Assembly (NCBI GenBank): GCA_963704025.1
Contig: CAVPGP010000005.1
Span: forward strand, 434,001 to 498,000
Origin: CAVPGP01 sp963704025
GTDB taxonomy: Bacteria > Actinomycetota > Thermoleophilia > Gaiellales > Gaiellaceae
Reading direction: 5' to 3'
DNA: 64,000 nucleotides
Shown here: piece by piece, positions 57,945-64,000 of the stretch
Position numbering within the stretch: the stretch's first letter is position 1
How the letters are laid out: every line of letters starts with the position of its first letter
Made by a program: the position numbers and the translations under genes
Notes under the pieces: generated by a model
Database searches by the model: none
The model's input: only the letters and a program-made list of their open reading frames with translations
Told to the model about the DNA's origin: nothing

Positions 57945-58807
57945 AGCAGGCTGAGCTCGGCGAGCTCGGCCTCGCTCAGCCGCCACTCCGCGGCCGCCGC
58001 GTTGGCGCGCACCTGCTCGGGCTTCGTCGCGCCCGCGATGACCGAGACGACCCCGGGAGCCGACGCGAGCGCGGCGATCGCAAGCTCGAGCAGCGTGTGC
58101 CCCCGCTCCTGCGCGAACCGCTCCAGCCTCTCGATCCGGTCCCAGTCGGCCCGCTCGACGCGGTCGCCGCCGTGCAGCCGCGTGCCCTCCGGAGCCGGCT
58201 CGCCGCGCCGGTACTTCCCCGTCAGGAGCCCGCTGGCGAGCGGGAAGTACGGCACGAAGCCGACGCCGAGCTCGCGGCAGGCCGGAAGCACCTCGCGCTC
58301 GGGCTCCCGATGCAGGAGCGAGTACTCGTTCTGCAACACCGCGATCTGGCCGGCCGCAACCGCCTCGCGCAGCTGCTCGGCGGAGAAGTTCGAGACGCCG
58401 AGGAATCTCACCTTGCCGGCCTCGACCTGTTCCTGCATCGCGACGATCGTCTGGGCGATCGGCGTCTTCCCGTCCGGCCGGTGGTAGTAGAGGACGTCCA
58501 CCCAGTCGGTGCGCAGGCGCGCGAGGGAGGCATCGAGTGCCTGCTCGACGTACTCGGGGGCGCCGTTCAGCCCTGCGCCCATGTCGTTGCCGAACTTCGT
58601 CGCCAGCACGACGCGCTCGCGCCGACCCTCGAGCAACTCGCCGAGGAACTCCTCGGAGCGACCGCTGTTGCCGTAGACATCGGCCGTGTCGAAGAAGTCG
58701 ATGCCGACCTCGAGCGCCGCTTCCACGACGGTGCGCGTCGCCTCGAAGTCGATGCGGCCGCCGAAGTTGTTGCAGCCGAGGCCGATCCGCGAGACGCGCA
58801 AATCCAC
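57941..58807 (-). CDS. Aldo/keto reductase
   Basis: A 288-residue NADPH-dependent oxidoreductase with the TIM-barrel AKR signature. The catalytic Asp and Tyr lie in GIDFFDTADVYGNSGRSEEF, Lys in RVVLATKFGND and His in DWVDVLYYHRPD. FLGVSNFSAEQLREA and the cofactor loop VSVIAGATKPEQV follow. The physiological substrate is unknown. The GTG start is 6 nt after TAGCTT. Confidence 0.93.
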   Translation of the reverse strand: MDLRVSRIGLGCNNFGGRIDFEATRTVVEAALEVGIDFFDTADVYGNSGRSEEFLGELLEGRRERVVLATKFGNDMGAGLNGAPEYVEQALDASLARLRTDWVDVLYYHRPDGKTPIAQTIVAMQEQVEAGKVRFLGVSNFSAEQLREAVAAGQIAVLQNEYSLLHREPEREVLPACRELGVGFVPYFPLASGLLTGKYRRGEPAPEGTRLHGGDRVERADWDRIERLERFAQERGHTLLELAIAALASAPGVVSVIAGATKPEQVRANAAAAEWRLSEAELAELSLL

Positions 58808-58813
58808 GACGAC

Positions 58814-58819
58814 AAGCTA
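58814..58819 (-). promoter_or_regulatory. Leaderless-type -10 hexamer for the aldo/keto reductase gene
   Basis: TAGCTT (minus strand) ends 6 nt before the GTG at 58807. Confidence 0.55.
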
Positions 58820-58837
58820 GTGGAACCGCCCGGGTCG

Positions 58838-60256
58838 ATGCGGGACACTGCGACGGTGGACTACGAGCTGCTCGTGATCGGCTCCGGTCCGGCGGGGCAG
58901 CGTGCCGCCGTGCAGGCGGCCAAGCTCCGCAAGAACGTCGCGCTCGTCGAGCGCCGCAGCCACCTCGGCGGCGTCTCCGTGAACACGGGCACGATCCCGT
59001 CGAAGACGATCCGCGAGGCGGTGATGTACCTGACGGGCCTCAGCCAGCGGGGCATCTACGGACAGGACTACCGGCTCAAGGACGAGATCCGCATCGAGGA
59101 CCTCGCGCTGCGCACGCGGCAGGTCGTCGAGCGCGAGCGGAGTGTCATCCGCGACCAGCTGCTGCGGAACCACGTCACGCTGCTGGACGGCGCCGCACGT
59201 TTCCTCGACCGCAACGAGGTCGCGATCGTCGACCACGGAGGCGCCGAGCGGCGCCTGACGGCGGAGAAGATCGTGATCGCGACCGGCTCGGAGCCTGCCC
59301 ATCCCGCCGACATCGCCTTCGACGGCCGCACCGTCCTCGACTCGGACGACATCGTGCTCCGTCTCGAGACGATCCCCCGCACCCTGCTCGTCGTCGGCGC
59401 GGGCGTGATCGGGATCGAGTTCGCCTCGATGTTCGCGGTGCTCGGCACGAAGGTGACCGTCGTCGACGGAAGGGACGACATGCTCGACTTCTGCGACCGC
59501 GAGATCGTGGACGCGCTCCGCTTCCACCTCCGGGACCTCGGGATGACATTCCGCTTCGGCGAGGTCGTGACGGCGGTCGAGCACCGAAACGGGGAGACGC
59601 TGACGACGCTGAAGAGCGGCAAGCAGATCGCCGCGGGCGCCGTCTTCTACTCGGCGGGGCGTCAGGGCGCAACCGCCGACCTCGCGCTCGAGAACACCGG
59701 CCTCGAGGCGGACGGCCGCGGTCGCATCGCGGTCGCCGCGAGCTACCGCACCGCCGCCGACGGCGTCTACGCGGTAGGCGACGTGATCGGCTTCCCCAGC
59801 CTCGCCTCCACGTCGGCGGAGCAGGGGCGGCTTGCGTCGGCCGACGCCTGCGGGGTCGCGGCGACGCCGAGCCACGAGCTCCCATTCGGCGTCTACTCGA
59901 TTCCGGAGATCGGCTTCGTGGGCAAGACGGAGCTCGAGCTCACCGAGGCCGCAGTGCCGTACGAGGTCGGCGTCAGCTACTACCGCGAGCTCGCACGGGG
60001 CCAGATCCTCGGCGACACGAGCGGGATGTTGAAGCTGCTCGTCTCGCCGGAGGACCGGAAGCTGCTCGGCGTCCACGCGCTCGGAGCGAACGCGACCGAG
60101 GTGGTGCACATCGGGCAGGCGGTGATGGGGCTCGGCGGCACGATCGACTTCCTCGTCGAGAGCGTCTTCAACTATCCGACGCTCGCCGAGGCGTACAAGG
60201 TGGCCGCGCTCGACGCCGTCAACAAGCTGCGCGCCGTCGGCGATCTCAGCCACTGA
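58838..60256 (+). CDS. sthA: Soluble pyridine nucleotide transhydrogenase
   Basis: A 472-residue flavoprotein of the pyridine nucleotide-disulfide family, moving hydride between NADPH and NAD. The FAD motif is YELLVIGSGPAGQRAAVQAA. The usual redox Cys pair is absent: GGVSVNTGTIPSKTIREAVM has Ser/Asn positions, as expected for SthA instead of a disulfide reductase. The NAD motif is TLLVVGAGVIGIEFASMFAV, the second FAD motif GVYAVGDVIGFPSL, and the dimer domain ends NYPTLAEAYKVAALDAVN. The start is ATG 58838; the sensor kinase follows after 19 bp. Confidence 0.92.
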   Translation: MRDTATVDYELLVIGSGPAGQRAAVQAAKLRKNVALVERRSHLGGVSVNTGTIPSKTIREAVMYLTGLSQRGIYGQDYRLKDEIRIEDLALRTRQVVERERSVIRDQLLRNHVTLLDGAARFLDRNEVAIVDHGGAERRLTAEKIVIATGSEPAHPADIAFDGRTVLDSDDIVLRLETIPRTLLVVGAGVIGIEFASMFAVLGTKVTVVDGRDDMLDFCDREIVDALRFHLRDLGMTFRFGEVVTAVEHRNGETLTTLKSGKQIAAGAVFYSAGRQGATADLALENTGLEADGRGRIAVAASYRTAADGVYAVGDVIGFPSLASTSAEQGRLASADACGVAATPSHELPFGVYSIPEIGFVGKTELELTEAAVPYEVGVSYYRELARGQILGDTSGMLKLLVSPEDRKLLGVHALGANATEVVHIGQAVMGLGGTIDFLVESVFNYPTLAEAYKVAALDAVNKLRAVGDLSH

Positions 60257-60275
60257 GGCGCATACCATTCGCGGT

Positions 60276-61337
60276 GTGAGCCCGACGAAGAGGGCGGAAC
60301 GCGAGCTCGACGAGCTCCGCGAGCAGGTCGCGGAGCTGGAGCGGGAACGGGCGTTCCTGAATGCGATCGCGAACTTTGCCCCGAGCCTCCTCTGCGTCAT
60401 CGACGAGGAAGGCCGCGTGCGGCCGGCCGCCACCAACAAGGCGTTCGAGCGCACGCTCGAGTACCGCGCGGGCGAGACGGGAGACGTCCTCTTCTGGGAA
60501 CGTTACGCCGCACCCGAGGACGCGGAGGAGGTTCGGGCGGCCATCGAGCGGTCGGTGAGCGGCCGGTCGATCGAGGAGCGCGAGTGCCGCTGGCTGACGC
60601 GGACCGGGCGCACCATCGACGTGGTCTTGACGTGCACGCCGCTGCCGGAGATCGCCGGCGGTCCGCTGTTTCTCGTCTCCGGGACGGACGTCACCGAGCG
60701 CAATCTGCACGAGGCGGAGGTCCGGGCCTCGCGCACGCGCATCGTCGCCGCCTCGGACGAGGCACGCAGAAAGCTCGAGCGCAACCTCCACGACGGCGCC
60801 CAGCAGCGGCTGATCGCGCTGCTGCTGACGCTGCGCATGGTCGTCTCGAGGACGGAGGACGCATCGCCGGTTCGCCCGTTGCTCGGGTCTGCGATCGAGG
60901 AGCTCACGGCGGCGCTGGCCGAGCTACGCGAGCTGGCCCGCGGAATCCACCCAGCGGCGCTGACGGAGCAAGGGCTCGGCCCCGCGCTGCAGGGGCTCGC
61001 CGAGAGGGCCCCGGTTCCGGTGCAGGTCGACGTGCCGCCCGGCGAGTACGGCGACCAGGTCGACGCGACCGCGTACTACATCGTCTCGGAGGCGCTCGCG
61101 AACATCGCCAAGTACGCGAGGGCGACCACCGCGGCGGTGCGCGTGCGCCCTGATGGAAACCGTGTCGTCATCGTCGTCGAGGACGACGGCAGGGGCGGCG
61201 CGGACGCCGGCCGCGGCACCGGCCTGCGCGGCCTCGCCGACCGCGTCGTCGCGCTCGACGGCTCGTTCTCGGTCGAGAGCCCGCCGGGAGCCGGCACCCG
61301 GCTCAGGGCGGAGATCCCCCTCGGCAGGCCGTCCTGA
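60276..61337 (+). CDS. Orphan cytoplasmic PAS-sensor histidine kinase (NarL/HisKA_3 type)
   Basis: A 353-residue soluble kinase. An N-terminal coiled coil (ERELDELREQVAELERERAF) leads into a PAS domain (LNAIANFAPSLLCVIDEEGR to VSGTDVTERNLHEAE). The HisKA_3 domain has His172 in LERNLHDGAQQRLIALLLTL, and the ATPase has VVEDDGRGGADAGRGTGLRG. No response regulator is adjacent, so the partner is elsewhere. The PAS domain may bind a cofactor, but nothing shows which. The GTG is 7 nt after TACCAT, and it follows sthA closely. Confidence 0.92.
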   Translation: MSPTKRAERELDELREQVAELERERAFLNAIANFAPSLLCVIDEEGRVRPAATNKAFERTLEYRAGETGDVLFWERYAAPEDAEEVRAAIERSVSGRSIEERECRWLTRTGRTIDVVLTCTPLPEIAGGPLFLVSGTDVTERNLHEAEVRASRTRIVAASDEARRKLERNLHDGAQQRLIALLLTLRMVVSRTEDASPVRPLLGSAIEELTAALAELRELARGIHPAALTEQGLGPALQGLAERAPVPVQVDVPPGEYGDQVDATAYYIVSEALANIAKYARATTAAVRVRPDGNRVVIVVEDDGRGGADAGRGTGLRGLADRVVALDGSFSVESPPGAGTRLRAEIPLGRPS

Positions 61338-61345
61338 GCCCCCTT

Positions 61346-61366
61346 TACCTGGTCGGGTACCAGGTA
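61346..61366. repeat. TACCTGGT inverted repeat, copy 1
   Basis: TACCTGGT and ACCAGGTA pair over a 5-nt loop, 9 bp after the sensor kinase stop. A longer version of the same element lies at 61430. Confidence 0.8.
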
Positions 61367-61429
61367 CGAATTCACTGCTTTAAAACTGGTAAATCCCTGC
61401 AAAAGGGCCAACGGCCATGATCGGTCGCT

Positions 61430-61462
61430 CTCTCGTACCTGGTCGGCGACCAGGTACGAGAG
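61430..61462. repeat. TACCTGGT inverted repeat, copy 2 (33-bp perfect hairpin)
   Basis: CTCTCGTACCTGGTC (61430-61444) pairs perfectly with 61448-61462 over a GGC loop. It shares the core TACCTGGTCGG with copy 1. It lies 13 bp from the convergent oxidase stop and may also act as a terminator. Confidence 0.85.
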
Positions 61463-61474
61463 GGCCGACCGCCT

Positions 61475-62821
61475 CTAGTCGAGCGGCGGGATGTTGTGGT
61501 TCGACCGGAAGACGTTCTCCGGATCCCACGTCGCCTTGATGGCACGGAGCTGCGCGCGCGTCCACGACGGGTAGGCCGGGCGGTCGTCGGCGAGCATGTT
61601 CGCGTAGCCGATGCCGATCGAGTCTGCCGAGGCCGCGTCGTGGAGCCCGTCGACCCAGGCGCGCTCGGTTTCGTCCTGCTCGGCGTCGTCCCAGGCGGCG
61701 CTCGCCGCGACGAGCCAGCGCGAGCCGTGGCCGCCGAAGGCCATCGCAGGACCGTGGACGTCTGCGACCGCGCCGCTGAGCGGGATGAGCGCAACGCGCG
61801 ACGTGCCGGCCGGAGCCGCGGCACCGTGGGCCACGAGCTCGTCGATCGTCTGATCGGACAGCCCGCCGAGGAACGCGCTGGTCTCCCAGGCGCGGCGCCC
61901 CGCAGGCAGGAGATGGTCGCTTGCGGACTGCAGCTCGAGGTAGGTCGTCGGGCCGTAGCCGTCGAGGATCGGCCTCGCGACCTCGCGGAGCGGGCGCACG
62001 GCCGAGCCGCCCGCCGCAGGATCGCTCGTCCACGTCACGCTCAGGACGAGCACGGGCCGCTCGTTCATCTGGACGACCGAGGCCACCACGTTGAGCTCCT
62101 TCGGGGCCCACGCCATCAGGTCGCGGACGGCGCGGAGCACCTTGCCCGCGTCCTCGATCGCGTACCCCATCGGCCCAGCCCAGAGCTCGGGGCCGACCTC
62201 GTGCAGGCGAAATTCGAACGAGGTCACGACACCGAAGTTGCCCCCTCCTCCGCGCACGGCCCAGAAGAGCGGCCTGTGCTCGTCGGCGTTCGCGCACACG
62301 AGCCGGCCCTCCGCCGTCACGAGCTCGACCGAGACGAGGTTGGCGGCGGACAGGCCGTGGGCGCGCGCGAGATGCCCGATGCCCCCGCCGAGCGTGAACC
62401 CGGCAACCCCGACGTTCGAGATCGTCCCACCCGGCACGGCGAGGCCGTACTGCTGGGTCGCGCGGTCGACGTCAGCCCAGAGCGCGCCGCCCTGGACGTT
62501 CACCGTGCGGCGCTCGCGGTTGACCCAGACACCCCGCATCAGCGTGAGGTCGATCGTCACGCCGCCGTTGACGGACGCATGGCCGGCAACGTGATGACCG
62601 CCGCCGCGCACCGCGACCGGCAGCCCGTTCTCGCGCGCGTAGCGGATCGCGGCGACGACGTCGACGGCACCGCGCGGCCGCACGATAGCGTGCGGCAGCC
62701 GCCGATGGACGCCGTTCCAGAGCGCCCGTGCCCGGTCGTAGTCGTCGCTGATCGGGAGGATGACCTCCCCCAGAATCTCGTCGGTCAGCGCCTCGAGCGC
62801 AGACACCATTGCTTCCGTCAC
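61475..62821 (-). CDS. FAD-dependent BBE-type oxidase
   Basis: A 448-residue flavin oxidoreductase of the PCMH/berberine-bridge group. The flavin-attachment motif is VRGGGHHVAGHASVNGGVTI, with a His for covalent FAD. QGGALWADVDRATQQYG, GFTLGGGIGHLARAHGL and WAVRGGGGNFGVVTSFEFRL follow. The C-terminal BBE motif is WDPENVFRSNHNIPP. It probably oxidises a sugar or alcohol. The GTG start at 62821 has a GGAAGGAG site. No signal peptide is visible. Confidence 0.92.
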   Translation of the reverse strand: MTEAMVSALEALTDEILGEVILPISDDYDRARALWNGVHRRLPHAIVRPRGAVDVVAAIRYARENGLPVAVRGGGHHVAGHASVNGGVTIDLTLMRGVWVNRERRTVNVQGGALWADVDRATQQYGLAVPGGTISNVGVAGFTLGGGIGHLARAHGLSAANLVSVELVTAEGRLVCANADEHRPLFWAVRGGGGNFGVVTSFEFRLHEVGPELWAGPMGYAIEDAGKVLRAVRDLMAWAPKELNVVASVVQMNERPVLVLSVTWTSDPAAGGSAVRPLREVARPILDGYGPTTYLELQSASDHLLPAGRRAWETSAFLGGLSDQTIDELVAHGAAAPAGTSRVALIPLSGAVADVHGPAMAFGGHGSRWLVAASAAWDDAEQDETERAWVDGLHDAASADSIGIGYANMLADDRPAYPSWTRAQLRAIKATWDPENVFRSNHNIPPLD

Positions 62822-62959
62822 GAGTCCGCTCCTTCCTCGTCGTCTCCCTCATAGGGTCGCCTCGGGAGCCCTGCAGCGCATCGGCGCGGCGGACGATTCG
62901 GAGTCGGCTCTGCGGACGAACGCAGGTCGTCCGCGAGGATGAGCCGTAGACCGGCTTGA

Positions 62960-63133
62960 CTAGAGGGGGCGGTTCATGTCGGCCTGGATCTCGGCCTGCG
63001 TGAGCGCGCGGTTGTAGACGCGGAGCTCGTCGAGGGTGCCTTTGAACCACTCGCCCCAGATCGAGTTGCCACCGATCCGCAGCACGCCGGTCGAAGCCGG
63101 GATCGAGCCCGCGGCCACTACCTGGCCCCGCAT
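62960..63133 (-). pseudogene. Remnant of a LamG-domain protein (C-terminal end)
   Basis: The ORF gives 57 residues that match the typical end of a LamG/concanavalin-like domain: GSIPASTGVLRIGGNSIWGE, FKGTLDELRVYNRALTQAEI and a final QADMNRPL. Such ends normally close large secreted proteins of several hundred residues. No upstream LamG part is visible on this strand, so this is a leftover or a misassembled end. A short ATG (MRGQVVAAG) at 63133 might allow translation. Confidence 0.65.
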
Positions 63134-63219
63134 CGCGGGCGAGCATGCGAGCTACGCCGGTCGGACAACAGCGACAACCGGTTTGTGGCCTGGGCGGCCG
63201 TCCGAGCTCGCGATCGAGC

Positions 63220-63225
63220 TAGCCT
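63220..63225 (+). promoter_or_regulatory. -10 hexamer for the helD-like gene
   Basis: TAGCCT ends 8 nt before the GTG at 63234. Confidence 0.5.
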
Positions 63226-63233
63226 GAAACGCT

Positions 63234-64000
63234 GTGTCGCACCCTGATCTAAAGTCCGAGCAGGCTTACGTCGACCGCGCCTACGCGCACCTCGAGCGCA
63301 TGCGCGCGGCGGTCGAGGCTGCCCCGACGAAGATCGACGACGAGGTGCTGGGCAAGTACCTCGACGCCTGGGCGGCGCGGCGGCTCGTCACCTTCGAGGA
63401 CGCGGAGCGCGGCCTCTGCTTCGGCCGTCTGGACGTCGAGAGCATCGCCAGGCCGCTCTACGTCGGCCGCCGCTGGGTGCACGACGACGACCAGCAGATG
63501 GTGGTCGTCAACTGGCAGGCGCCCGCGGCGCGGCCGTTCTACACCGCGACGCCGGCCGACCCGCAGCGAGTCACGCTCCGCAGGCGCTTCCGCACGAAGG
63601 GGCGGCGGGTGCTCGACATCAGCGACGAGACGCTCGACGGCTCGACCGCCTCGGTCGCGGGCGGGGACTTCCTGCTGGAGGAGCTCGAGCGCACGCGCGA
63701 CCGGCACATGCGCGACATCGTGGCGACGATCCAGACGGACCAGTACGCGCTGATCACGCACGACCCGTCGCCGCCGCTCGTCGTCCAGGGCGGACCGGGC
63801 ACGGGCAAGACGGCCGTCGGACTGCACCGCGCCTCGTTCCTGCTCTATACCCACCGCGAGCAGCTCGGCCGGCGCGGCGTGCTCGTCGTCGGCCCGAACG
63901 AGACGTTCATGGAGTACGTCTCGCACGTGCTGCCGACGCTGGGCGAGGAGGCGGTCGAGCAGCGCGCGGTCGGCGAGCTGGTCGACGGCGCGGCGGCGAC
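63234..64000 (+). CDS. HelD/UvrD-like helicase, cut by the window edge
   Basis: The first 255 residues of a superfamily 1 ATPase. The N-terminus is a coiled coil (SEQAYVDRAYAHLERMRAAV). A domain typical of HelD follows (RLDVESIARPLYVGRRWVHD, VVVNWQAPAARPFYTATPAD), then the Q-motif-like TIQTDQYALI and Walker A LVVQGGPGTGKTAVGLHRAS. In actinobacteria HelD frees stalled RNA polymerase, and some relatives give rifampicin tolerance. The C-terminal ATPase half is outside the window. Confidence 0.9.
   Translation, partial: MSHPDLKSEQAYVDRAYAHLERMRAAVEAAPTKIDDEVLGKYLDAWAARRLVTFEDAERGLCFGRLDVESIARPLYVGRRWVHDDDQQMVVVNWQAPAARPFYTATPADPQRVTLRRRFRTKGRRVLDISDETLDGSTASVAGGDFLLEELERTRDRHMRDIVATIQTDQYALITHDPSPPLVVQGGPGTGKTAVGLHRASFLLYTHREQLGRRGVLVVGPNETFMEYVSHVLPTLGEEAVEQRAVGELVDGAAA

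Overview
The window looks like chromosomal DNA from a very GC-rich (roughly 70 % by eye), free-living, aerobic Actinomycetota. Class Thermoleophilia (Gaiellales/Solirubrobacterales) is my best guess, but this is inference from gene content and promoter style, not a placement. Supporting gene content includes a B12-dependent ribonucleotide reductase, ThyX, FolE2, several ECF sigma factors, LytR_C and STAS proteins, an arsenic methylation operon and many membrane or secreted proteins. I see no phage, insertion sequence, CRISPR array or rRNA. One tRNA gene (Thr, CGT anticodon) is present. Both ends cut a gene: an arylsulfatase on the left and a HelD-like helicase on the right.

Layout. 0-11 kb: arylsulfatase, a short histidine-kinase-like protein, folE2, an overlapping sod/plsY/secreted metalloprotease operon divergent from a second sod, a decayed HIT gene, an SDR, an ECF sigma/anti-sigma pair, thyX, a VOC protein and a DUF72 protein. 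11-18 kb: His-rich secreted protein with an O-antigen ligase, a kynureninase-like enzyme, RidA, and a copper-related membrane operon (CopC-CopD fusion plus three uncharacterised membrane proteins). 18-22 kb: STAS protein, arsR-arsM-arsC, and a two-component system whose flanks carry the same GTTCA box in opposite orientation. 22-33 kb: amidohydrolase, M23 endopeptidase, a GH15 glucodextranase-like enzyme, two MFS exporters with divergent regulators (a broken chrB and an intact marR), tRNA-Thr and an AraC-DinB fusion. 33-43 kb: a membrane-anchored sigma factor, holB-tmk divergent from a galE-like gene, a PIG-V-like glycosyltransferase, a kinase-GrpB fusion and a second O-antigen ligase. 43-54 kb: nrdJ, an SBBP-repeat protein, a large LuxR regulator and a membrane adenylate cyclase. 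54-64 kb: small membrane and secreted proteins, a methyltransferase, an aldo/keto reductase, transhydrogenase SthA, an orphan sensor kinase, an FAD oxidase, a LamG remnant and HelD.

Two patterns run through the whole window. First, at least eleven start codons lie exactly 6 nt after a TAnnnT hexamer (consensus near TA[CG][CG]nT), as expected for leaderless transcripts. Second, about ten otherwise normal genes each carry one apparent frameshift, and wherever both ends are fixed the net change is +1. That pattern suggests base-insertion errors in the assembly more than real decay.

The most interesting biology is around 20-22 kb. A response regulator/kinase pair is bracketed by outward-facing copies of one direct-repeat box, each 11 bp from a hexamer and 6-7 nt from a start codon. 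The left copy would drive a tiny unannotated peptide ORF and the right copy a reading frame I cannot identify.
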